A stretch of 17,188 nucleotides of DNA from 4484-232 sp964486555 (GTDB taxonomy: Bacteria; Thermotogota; Thermotogae; Thermotogales; Thermotogaceae). Both the position numbers and the translations under genes were made by a program. The stretch is taken from positions 1-17,188 of the forward strand of contig CAZANP010000039.1 of NCBI GenBank assembly GCA_964486555.1. Direction: 5' to 3'. Every line of letters begins with the position of its first letter. The first letter of the stretch is position 1. The notes under the pieces were generated by a model, which did not search any database, was not told the origin of the DNA, and worked only from the letters and a program-made list of their open reading frames with translations. Below are positions 7,784-15,418 of this stretch, one piece after another.

Positions 7784-8033
7784 CTGATCCTCCCTCCAAT
7801 TTTTTCACGATACCATCCACTATGTCTTTCAATGTTTTTATCCTTTCGAGTTCCTCATCCTCTACTCGAATACCAAAGGTATCTTCAACGTACATAACGA
7901 TGTCGACAAGGTCAAGAGAATCTGCACCTAGATCTTCTATGATGTTTGCATCTTCTTTAACATCGTCAAGGTCTATCCCCAATTTTTCCGCAATCATTCG
8001 TCTGACTTTTTCCAGTATTTCAGACCTTTCCAT
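7773..8033 (-). CDS. acpP: Acyl carrier protein
   Basis: ACP carries growing acyl chains on a 4'-phosphopantetheine arm and is the shared substrate of FabD, FabF, FabZ and FabK. It is small and acidic with the modification motif LGADSLDLVDIV; the serine is residue 41 if the first of three ATG codons is counted. The start region reads GGAGG-G-ATG-ATG-ATG: the third ATG (8033) is 7 nt from the ribosome site and is preferred, giving 86 aa; starts at 8036 or 8039 would add one or two Met. The C-terminus has a GGSDES extension that overlaps the DUF89 start by 11 nt. Unusually it is not with the fab genes but between maltosyltransferase and DUF89, 4 kb from fabF. It is the only ACP in the window and presumably serves the fab enzymes. 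Confidence 0.94.
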   Translation of the reverse strand: MERSEILEKVRRMIAEKLGIDLDDVKEDANIIEDLGADSLDLVDIVMYVEDTFGIRVEDEELERIKTLKDIVDGIVKKLEGGSDES

Positions 8034-8035
8034 CA

Positions 8036-9904
8036 TCATCCCTCCTTGATCACTACCTTCAACAGTGAGAATCCTCCTTCTTCGAGGAATACCAGAATTC
8101 TATCATCGCTGTGCTCTTTCTTCCTCCAATTTTCTCCCTTCCATTCCATACATTCTTTCACAACAACCTCTTTTCCAAGCGTCATACTCACGATCACATC
8201 CATGGTTCTTGGGGATCGAACATCAAGGTTTGCAAGAACGATCAGACCTATGTTCTCCTTCCAAAAACTGGTATTTGCGGTCTTTCCATCCTGCCAGCTC
8301 AGATAAACAGGTTTGTACTCTCCATCGATTAGAATATCCAGAAATTCTTCTCTCACATTGGATAATTTCTCCAAAAATTTCATAATGTCCTCTTCCGCTT
8401 CATCCCAATGAAGGGCGTAATGATCGAAGAACGCGAGCTTGCCGAAGAATTGATCTTCAGGATCAAGTGAAAGCTTTTGATTTATATCTGTATCTAGTCC
8501 AAGGTTCATGGGTTGTTTTTCTCCAAGCTCTTGCCCCGAATTTATCACAAATATTCCATTTGGAGAGAACGCACAGAGAAATGGAACGAGTTTTGCGAGC
8601 ACCTCAGGTTTCCTTCCGGTAATCCTTGGGGTATCCGGCGTTTCCGCAGCAGCCATGTAGGGTATCACAAGTCTTGGGGCCATACTCTGATAGAACGTGT
8701 ACGTCTGTTCGGGTATCCTGGGTAGAGCCCACCAGCTGTTACCGATTATCGCATCATAACCTGACTCTTTAGCTTTTGCATCGTTTTCCATCTGAAGTTC
8801 TTCCGCTATGAACACGAACGCNNNNNNNNNNNNNNNNNNNNNNNNNNNNNNNNNNNNNNNNNNNNNNNNNNNNNNNNNNNNNNNNNNNNNNNNNNNNNNN
8901 NNNNNNNNNNNNNNNNNNNNNAGAAAGAGCCTCAGGAACGTCACATCGTCCCATGTCGGTTGAGGATCGTTTATCCAATCCGAAAAACCTGGAGGAGTTA
9001 TGACACCGAACACCTCGACGAGTTTTCTCAAGAAATCATCCTCTTTCACGTTCTTTACAAAATTTTCCCATTTCTGAGGATCGATTTCCTTTGGCGATCT
9101 GGTGAACTTTGACAAGTGTTTTTTTACCGATTCGAGGGAATATATGTAAGGAATATCCTCCTTCTCAGGTATCTTGAAACCTCTCCCAGGTATTTTCGGT
9201 GGGCCGTAACCTTGAAGATCTTCGATCCTTATCCAGTAGAACCATTCAGGGTGTTTTAAAATGAGATTCGAATCTCTTGCAGCGGTTCTTGGGATGAAAT
9301 CTAGAACAACCCTTATTCCCAGAATATGACAGGCTTCAACTAAAGCTTTAAATTCATCATCAACTTCGAAATCTTCAAGCAGTGGATCATGATATATGGT
9401 ATCGATCTTCAAAGGATCTTTCACAGCATATGGTGACCCCACTTCACCTTTTTTGAAAACCTCACTCGATTGACTCACAGGGAGCAGATAAAGAACGTTC
9501 ACTTTAAATTTCTTAAGGTAGGGAAGGATGGCTATCATCTTCAAAAAAGTTCCAGATTCCTTGTATCCGAATATATCGATGGGTTCGAACCTACCAAATC
9601 CCTTGTGGTTGTAAGATGTCGTCATTCTGGGAAGTGAAATGTACATTGTGGACTTCTTGATCCAATCCCTGTTTTCCTTTCCTTCTATTTTGGAAAGGGG
9701 AAGGGAATAATCTATCCCCTCCCTCGCTCTTTCAAAAACGCTCTCTATGACCTTCGAGAAGAATTCATAGGGTCTTACAGAGTATTTTCCATTTATTTCC
9801 TCAACCCAACCATCGTATCCTTCTGGGATCCATTGTCTCGGCACGAAATAAGGTATTCTTTTTTCCTCCTTTTCCTTCAGATACTTCAAAATCTCCCTTA
9901 GCAT
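8036..9904 (-). CDS. mmtA: Maltosyltransferase, GH13 family, interrupted by an assembly gap
   Basis: The protein strongly resembles the T. maritima maltosyltransferase, an alpha-amylase-family enzyme that moves maltosyl units between malto-oligosaccharides. N-terminal landmarks are SLPRMTTSYNHKGFGRFEP (about 90-108), GSPYAVKDPLKIDTIYHDPL and the region I equivalent VLDFIPRTAARDS (200-212), followed by DPQPTWDDVTFLRLF (313-327). After the gap come the region III acid IAEEL and the region IV equivalent AETPDTPR. The region II nucleophile Asp falls in the unsequenced part. The frame is continuous across 100 Ns, but relatives have about 80 residues there rather than 34, so the true protein should be near 670 aa. 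ATG 9904 has GAGGGG 7 nt upstream and an in-frame stop just before it. The gene lies 13 nt after hppA, and its stop overlaps the ATG codons of acpP. Confidence 0.9.
   Translation of the reverse strand: MLREILKYLKEKEEKRIPYFVPRQWIPEGYDGWVEEINGKYSVRPYEFFSKVIESVFERAREGIDYSLPLSKIEGKENRDWIKKSTMYISLPRMTTSYNHKGFGRFEPIDIFGYKESGTFLKMIAILPYLKKFKVNVLYLLPVSQSSEVFKKGEVGSPYAVKDPLKIDTIYHDPLLEDFEVDDEFKALVEACHILGIRVVLDFIPRTAARDSNLILKHPEWFYWIRIEDLQGYGPPKIPGRGFKIPEKEDIPYIYSLESVKKHLSKFTRSPKEIDPQKWENFVKNVKEDDFLRKLVEVFGVITPPGFSDWINDPQPTWDDVTFLRLFXXXXXXXXXXXXXXXXXXXXXXXXXXXXXXXXXXAFVFIAEELQMENDAKAKESGYDAIIGNSWWALPRIPEQTYTFYQSMAPRLVIPYMAAAETPDTPRITGRKPEVLAKLVPFLCAFSPNGIFVINSGQELGEKQPMNLGLDTDINQKLSLDPEDQFFGKLAFFDHYALHWDEAEEDIMKFLEKLSNVREEFLDILIDGEYKPVYLSWQDGKTANTSFWKENIGLIVLANLDVRSPRTMDVIVSMTLGKEVVVKECMEWKGENWRKKEHSDDRILVFLEEGGFSLLKVVIKEG
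8041..8045 (-). promoter_or_regulatory. Ribosome binding site deciding the acpP start
   Basis: GGAGG is 1, 4 and 7 nt upstream of three consecutive in-frame ATG codons; only the third (8033) has normal spacing. The site lies inside the last codons of mmtA. Confidence 0.65.
8822..8921. other. Run of exactly 100 N: assembly gap inside mmtA
   Basis: Exactly 100 Ns is the usual placeholder for a gap of unknown size. The flanks are coding and in frame with each other: the left part ends with the codon start CT, and the right part resumes at GCG TTC GTG. See the finding on its probable true length. Confidence 0.97.
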
Positions 9905-9917
9905 CCATCATCCCCTC

Positions 9918-12074
9918 TTAGAACAGATGTATCTCTTTGAAGATCGAAACAGCTATGACGGATACAACGGCCATTATCTTTATAAGAATATCCAGTGATG
10001 GTCCCACGGTATCCTTCAAAGGATCTCCGACTGTATCACCTATGACCAGGGCTTTGTGAGGTTCCGATCCTTTTCCATAGCCTTCGATGTTACCCTGCTC
10101 GAGGAATTTCTTCGCGTTGTCCCAGGCGCCACCGGCATTTGCTGTTAAAATCGCAAGCATGGCACCACTCAGGGTTGTTCCTATGAGAACTCCACCCACG
10201 AATTTGGGTCCAAGTAAGAACCCTGTAACGAGCGGGGTCAGCAAGGCGATGAATGCAGGAGCTTTCATCTGACGTAAGGCATTTTCGCTGGTTATAGTTA
10301 TACATTTTGTGTAATCTGGCGTTGCCTTTCCTTCCATGAGTCCCGGTATCTCCCTGAACTGTCTTCTGATCTCTTCAACCATCCTCATAGCGGCTTTAGT
10401 CACGGATTTTATGAGCATCCCACTGAAGTAATATGGAAGGGCTGCTCCAAGAAGAGCACCAGCTATGGTTCGAGCATCGATCATGTTCAGAAGCAATATC
10501 ATCTCCACAGGCTTTCCGATATCCTTCGGACTTATCTGAGAGTACATGTAGGATGCAAAGAGTGAAAGGGCGGCAAGGACTGCTGAACCTATGGCGAATC
10601 CTTTTCCAATCGCTGCTGTTGTGTTGCCAACTGCGTCTAGTCTATCAGTTATATGCCTGACCTCGGGATCGAGTTCACACATCTCACTGATTCCACCTGC
10701 GTTGTCTGCTATGGGGCCGTAGCTGTCTGTGGAAACGGCTGTTGCAACGAACGAAAGCATCCCAAGAGCTGAGATCGCAACGCCGTACAACCCGGCGAAG
10801 TGATTGGCGAAGAGTATGGATATGAGAAGCGTCATTATCGGGAAGAACACACTCTTCATCCCCAAAGAGAGACCGTTGGATATCACCATACCGGTTCCAC
10901 TTATTGATGAATAGCTGAGTTCCTTTGTTGGCGAATACCTGTAACTCGTGTAGTATTCAGCCCAGTACCCCATTATTATTCCTGCTGCTATTCCCGTCAA
11001 AGCGGAGAACCAGGGGGATATAGGGCCGTATCTGAAACCGACGACCTTGAGATCCGGTACTCCTTTGAGATAGTAGTAAGTCATGAAGCCTGATACTACC
11101 ATCGTGATTATCGCAGAGGACCAGAGTCCTATGTTCAGATCCTTTTGTGGATTTTCAGAAGGTCTCTTCACAAGAACGTACAGAATACCTATCATGGCAG
11201 ATGTGAGACCAATTATAGCGAAGAAGAGGGGATATTCTACCAACCTGGTTATGGTCTCTGCTGATATCTTGTCCGTTCCTATTATCGGGTACATGTAGGA
11301 TGCAAGGATTATGGATGAAACGATGGCCCCAACAAAGCTCTCCAGAAGGTCCGCACCAAGCCCCGCCACGTCTCCAACGTTGTCTCCAACGTTATCGGCT
11401 ATTGTTGCAGGATTCCTCGGATCATCCTCGGGAAGGTTGAGCTCGGTTTTACCAACGAGGTCTGCAGCCATGTCTGCTGCCTTTGTGTAAACTCCTCCAC
11501 CAACCCTATCGAACATAGCTATTATGGAACATCCAAGGGCATATCCTGAGACCGTCATCGCAAATGGAACGAAATTTACACCTATCCAGTTCTCAACGAT
11601 GTTGAGGTTTTTAGGATCGAGTTGTCCTAGGAGATGACCGAAGACATAATAAACAACGGCAAGGCCAAAGAGAGCAAAACCTGCCACCGAAAGTCCCATG
11701 ACGCTACCACCTTGATACGCCACTTTCAAGGCCTTTCCAATGCTTCTTGTTTCTCTTGCAGTGTTCGTGACTCTCACGTTTGCTCTAGTTGCCATCTTCA
11801 TTCCAACAACACCAGCCAGGGCACTCATAACGGACCCTAGCAGAAAAGCCACCCCTGTCTGCCACGTCGTGACGATCATCAGGACTATCGCTATTGGTAT
11901 GACGCTTTTGAATACGGCTCTATTCTCATGACTTACGAAGGAATCGGCACCTTCTCTTATGTAGGAAGATATCTCTTCCATCCTCTTCGTTCCAACAGGT
12001 TTTTTCATGACCGCGGAGAAATTATATGCGGCAAATCCTAAGGAAACCAGTGGAACAACGAAGAGAACCCACAT
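9918..12074 (-). CDS. hppA: K+-dependent membrane pyrophosphatase, probably Na+-pumping
   Basis: This integral membrane protein couples hydrolysis of pyrophosphate to outward ion pumping. It is very similar to the structurally studied T. maritima enzyme. The PPi site is intact: DDPRNPATIADNVGDNVGD (around 217-235), GPIADNAGG, and the C-terminal DTVGDPLKDTVGPSLD. GNTTAAIGKG has Ala where K+-independent enzymes have Lys, so K+ dependence is expected. ADLLES supplies the Glu (245 from the ATG start) associated with Na+ binding in the T. maritima protein. The longest frame starts at GTG 12083 with GGAGG only 1 nt away; the ATG at 12074 (718 aa, MWVLFVVPLV) fits the T. maritima N-terminus and leaves a 10-nt spacing. 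About 16 membrane helices are expected from the family. It follows rgy with a 5-nt gap. Confidence 0.95.
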   Translation of the reverse strand: MWVLFVVPLVSLGFAAYNFSAVMKKPVGTKRMEEISSYIREGADSFVSHENRAVFKSVIPIAIVLMIVTTWQTGVAFLLGSVMSALAGVVGMKMATRANVRVTNTARETRSIGKALKVAYQGGSVMGLSVAGFALFGLAVVYYVFGHLLGQLDPKNLNIVENWIGVNFVPFAMTVSGYALGCSIIAMFDRVGGGVYTKAADMAADLVGKTELNLPEDDPRNPATIADNVGDNVGDVAGLGADLLESFVGAIVSSIILASYMYPIIGTDKISAETITRLVEYPLFFAIIGLTSAMIGILYVLVKRPSENPQKDLNIGLWSSAIITMVVSGFMTYYYLKGVPDLKVVGFRYGPISPWFSALTGIAAGIIMGYWAEYYTSYRYSPTKELSYSSISGTGMVISNGLSLGMKSVFFPIMTLLISILFANHFAGLYGVAISALGMLSFVATAVSTDSYGPIADNAGGISEMCELDPEVRHITDRLDAVGNTTAAIGKGFAIGSAVLAALSLFASYMYSQISPKDIGKPVEMILLLNMIDARTIAGALLGAALPYYFSGMLIKSVTKAAMRMVEEIRRQFREIPGLMEGKATPDYTKCITITSENALRQMKAPAFIALLTPLVTGFLLGPKFVGGVLIGTTLSGAMLAILTANAGGAWDNAKKFLEQGNIEGYGKGSEPHKALVIGDTVGDPLKDTVGPSLDILIKIMAVVSVIAVSIFKEIHLF

Positions 12075-12079
12075 CTTCC

Positions 12080-15000
12080 TCACACCTCCTCCATTATGTT
12101 CTTCAACTCTTCAAAAAATCCTTTCAAAGCTTCCTGATGATCCTTTTCTCCATTTTCGATCTCGTCCATGAGCTCTTCTAGTTTTCTAGTGGTCTCTTCC
12201 GTCACAAACCTGTTGTATCTTTTTTTCAAAAACAGAGAGACCCTCTTGCCAAGTTGCGTTGGTCTTATTCTTCTGTAGTTATCTTCCACAATGTAACCAC
12301 GTGTAAAGAGTGTTTCTACGATTTTAGAATAGGTTGAGGGCCTACCTATACCCTTTCTCTTCATCTCCTCAATAATAGTAGCCTGTGTGTAAAGAGGAAT
12401 CGTGTGTTTTTTGTAAATTTTTCTTTCAACCACTCGGTAATTTTTCTTTTCGAAAGCTTTAAAAACCCTCATTGGCAAAAACAGGTTCCATCCATCTTCC
12501 ACTATTTCGGATACTATCTCAATTTCCACGATATCATTATCAACTTCTAAAGACACCTTCTGTTTCTTCACAACCGCTTCTTTGGATTGACTTGCCATGA
12601 ATCTATTGAATATCAGCGAATAGACGTTCAAATGGTTTCTACTGATCTCCTCAACCAGCTTTTCCTCAACGAAATTCCCTATATCCGTGACATCGAGAGC
12701 CCTAACGGGGCGAATAGCTTCGTGCGCTCCTCCCTCTCCCCAGCTTCTTCCTTTGAATATTCCTCCTTTTCCCCTTGCTTCCAGATAACTCTTTGCTATC
12801 ATCTGACCTGCTGTAGATATTCTGGTCGAGTCGGTTCTGTGGTAGGTTATGAACCCCTTCTCAAACAGATCTTGAAGGATCTTCATGATCTCGTTTACAC
12901 CCAAGCGAAGCTTTTTCGATGCTTCAGATAAAATGGTGTCGGTTGTGAAAGGAGGTGGGGGGGAGATCCTCTCGATACTCTCTTCTATATTTAAAACCTT
13001 AACTATCTCGGATTTTTTGCTTCCCTCCACTTCCAATTGATAGCCATTTTCAAGAGTCAACTTGGTGAAGGTCTTCTCGCTCTTTTTGTATTCCTCTTCC
13101 CTCTTTACTATCCATCCAAGGACGGTGCTTTGAACTCTCCCGGCGGAGAGATTGAAGCTGTTGAAAGCTTTCTGAATCTTCTTACTCAGTTCGAAACCGA
13201 TCCATCTATCCTGAACGCGTCTTACTATCTGAGATTTGACAAGGTTGGAATTAACGTTCCTTTTGCTTGCTATACCCTCTCTGAAACCGTATCTTGTTAT
13301 CTCATGCATCTCGATCCTTCTAGTGTTGCTGTTAACAGGTATCAAGTACTGTGTCACATCCCACGAGATCTTCTCTCCTTCGACATCTGGATCCGTTGCG
13401 ACGAGTATTTCATCGACTTCGAGAGCTATCTCTCTCAAACTTTTCAGAACATCTAGTTTGTTGTCTATATCCTTAGAACCACATTTGGGGCAAGTATCTA
13501 GATCCTGAGAAAACTGGTAGCCACATTTTCTACACCTTCTTATGGTTTCATAGACTGGAACGAATTTTCCATTCTCAACTTCAACTCCGTAGATTCCTCC
13601 CTCCGTTACAAGGTCGTAAACGTGCCCTCTGGTCGCTGTCAGGAGGAATATGCCATCCCCTGTTATGGATTCATGTACCAGAATCCCTTTGTACCTTCTC
13701 GTTGAGGATCTACCGAAGAACTTCGAAATGGTCTCAGCCTTAGTTGGTGACTCGACTATCAAAAGAGTCGATTTCACGTCCATGAACTCCTTCTTCTCTT
13801 CTTTTCTGCTCTCCTCCACTTCTTTCAAAAGGGTTTCCCAATCTGCATCTTCCAGATCGATCCACTCTTCTTCCGTGAGCCAATCCAGTCTCTCTTTTAA
13901 AGATTCGAAAACGGCATCGTCCGTTTCAAAAAGGATTGACACACCCTTTGTGAGCTTCGATCCTAAAAGCCTCGAGCTCCTTCCCGATGCCTGTATGTAA
14001 GTTAGAACATCCGGTAATAGAAGTTTCCTCTCTTTGATTCTGTACCGACCGAAAATTCTTTTGACAGTCTCTTCCCACTCATCTTCGGATAAAACTGCCT
14101 TCAATCTGTCTCTGAGTGCCTCTATATCCAATCTATCCACTATCTGAAGGAGTTTTTTAGCCCTTGCATCCTTCTTTGATATTTCGGAAAGAACTCTTCT
14201 TATCACGAACCTTGGAGCTTTTTCCATATCGATAAAATATTCGAAAACGGGTGTCCCCCAGAAAATAACGAACTTCACTCTCTTTGGAAGATCAAGACCT
14301 CTGACCAATTTTCCGTAATAAGAATAAACACCCGCTATTATGGAGACCCTGCCCTCTGAGAAGGCCTCCAGAGCCTTTTCGAGATTTTCCCAAGATCTTC
14401 CAACTGAGAAACCGGCATTTTCAACGATCTCGGACAGCCGTTTAATCGTCTTCTCATCCCTTGCAAGAAGAACGATCCCATCTTTCAACTTTTTCAACAA
14501 ACCCAATAAATCGTCTATGTTCTCACTTTTTATTCTTAAGTTGGTGATGTTCCTCACACCGACTATCAGTGTTCCCACATCGAATCCAAGGAGTTCTCTA
14601 AAGAGTAAAGGCCTTATACCTCTTGGTCTTGCCGTTGCTGATGAGACGACTAATATACCGTGCTCACCAATTTCGAACTCTTCTTCTTGCTTTTTTCCCA
14701 GCTTCATCAATGCTTTTTCTATCGCCTCTTTTTCTATGCCAAGCATCATGAGGATGGTGTCTATGTTCTTCGAAGACTTCAAAACCGCGTCTACATCGTC
14801 AACGAATACGAAATCGAATTTCAACTTCGATAGAATCTCCCTGTTCTTCGACAGAAACTGGGTGGAGAATATGGCGATGTGAAAATCACCGCTTCCCAAT
14901 TTTGCGAAGAATTCTCTTTTCTCCTTCTCCCTCATCCTAGAGTGATAATGGATTATGTCTATATCTCCATCGATTCTTTTCACCATCTCCTTTAGCCTTT

Positions 15001-15418
15001 CTTTTATCTGAAGAACGAGGGTGAGAGTGGGCAAGATCATGGCACTTCTCTTGGCATGAATGGAAAACCAGAGGGATGTGACCATACCGAAGGTTGTCTT
15101 TCCGACTCCAGTAGGAGCGATCGCCGTGAAACTTTTCGAGAGAAGCACTCTCTTCATCCATATTCTTTGAAACCCTGTTGGTGGGAATCCAGTGACCCTT
15201 TTGAAAAAATCCGAGAAATCCGAAAAATTCTTTTCGAAGTCTTTTATATACCTGTAGAACATGAGTTTTCTGTTTTTTTCAAGGCGTTGCAGAACTTCCC
15301 CAGGTTCGACCTCTTCTGGCAGACAAACTTCACACGGCAGTCCCTTTTCGTTCCTTTCATCCGTGTTCAATCCGAAACAGTTCACACAGGAATGATGATA
15401 CCGCAGTCCTACTGCCAT
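12080..15418 (-). CDS. rgy: Reverse gyrase
   Basis: Reverse gyrase introduces positive supercoils into DNA using ATP and is the hallmark enzyme of hyperthermophiles. The 1112-residue fusion is complete. It has a first zinc finger (Cys11, 14, 29, 32), a helicase-like half with Walker A APTGVGKT (101-108) and Walker B VDDVD (206-210), GTP...PRFV and YIQASGRSSR (474-483), then a type IA topoisomerase half from about 550. That half holds IVESPTKAE (554-562), a second zinc finger (Cys629, 632, 643, 646), ATDPDVEGEK (674-683) with the Mg2+ acids, and the DNA-cleaving Tyr859 in FITYHRTDSTR. The latch region (about 390-470) is short, as in T. maritima. The ATG at 15418 overlaps the end of ahcY by 10 nt; its best GGAGG is 11 nt upstream, inside ahcY. 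MAV...YHHSC matches the known N-terminus. Confidence 0.98.
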   Translation of the reverse strand: MAVGLRYHHSCVNCFGLNTDERNEKGLPCEVCLPEEVEPGEVLQRLEKNRKLMFYRYIKDFEKNFSDFSDFFKRVTGFPPTGFQRIWMKRVLLSKSFTAIAPTGVGKTTFGMVTSLWFSIHAKRSAMILPTLTLVLQIKERLKEMVKRIDGDIDIIHYHSRMREKEKREFFAKLGSGDFHIAIFSTQFLSKNREILSKLKFDFVFVDDVDAVLKSSKNIDTILMMLGIEKEAIEKALMKLGKKQEEEFEIGEHGILVVSSATARPRGIRPLLFRELLGFDVGTLIVGVRNITNLRIKSENIDDLLGLLKKLKDGIVLLARDEKTIKRLSEIVENAGFSVGRSWENLEKALEAFSEGRVSIIAGVYSYYGKLVRGLDLPKRVKFVIFWGTPVFEYFIDMEKAPRFVIRRVLSEISKKDARAKKLLQIVDRLDIEALRDRLKAVLSEDEWEETVKRIFGRYRIKERKLLLPDVLTYIQASGRSSRLLGSKLTKGVSILFETDDAVFESLKERLDWLTEEEWIDLEDADWETLLKEVEESRKEEKKEFMDVKSTLLIVESPTKAETISKFFGRSSTRRYKGILVHESITGDGIFLLTATRGHVYDLVTEGGIYGVEVENGKFVPVYETIRRCRKCGYQFSQDLDTCPKCGSKDIDNKLDVLKSLREIALEVDEILVATDPDVEGEKISWDVTQYLIPVNSNTRRIEMHEITRYGFREGIASKRNVNSNLVKSQIVRRVQDRWIGFELSKKIQKAFNSFNLSAGRVQSTVLGWIVKREEEYKKSEKTFTKLTLENGYQLEVEGSKKSEIVKVLNIEESIERISPPPPFTTDTILSEASKKLRLGVNEIMKILQDLFEKGFITYHRTDSTRISTAGQMIAKSYLEARGKGGIFKGRSWGEGGAHEAIRPVRALDVTDIGNFVEEKLVEEISRNHLNVYSLIFNRFMASQSKEAVVKKQKVSLEVDNDIVEIEIVSEIVEDGWNLFLPMRVFKAFEKKNYRVVERKIYKKHTIPLYTQATIIEEMKRKGIGRPSTYSKIVETLFTRGYIVEDNYRRIRPTQLGKRVSLFLKKRYNRFVTEETTRKLEELMDEIENGEKDHQEALKGFFEELKNIMEEV
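12085..12089 (-). promoter_or_regulatory. Ribosome binding site bearing on the hppA start
   Basis: GGAGG (in AGGAGGTG) is 1 nt from the GTG at 12083, too close to serve it, and 10 nt from the ATG at 12074, slightly long but workable. It overlaps the last codons of rgy. Confidence 0.5.

Noticed and set aside
8769..8978. Minus-strand frame spanning the N gap in another reading frame.
   Set aside because: It is open only because Ns carry no stop codons; the mmtA frame accounts for both flanks.
8036..9904. A hydrolytic alpha-amylase.
   Set aside because: The N-terminal and region I motifs fit the maltosyltransferase of T. maritima rather than a typical amylase, which would show a DxxxNH motif where this has DFIPRT.
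14340..14882. A 180-codon plus-strand frame within reverse gyrase, and a similar 182-codon frame at 459-1007 within fabD.
   Set aside because: Both lie wholly inside conserved genes on the other strand, and their translations have composition typical of antisense frames.
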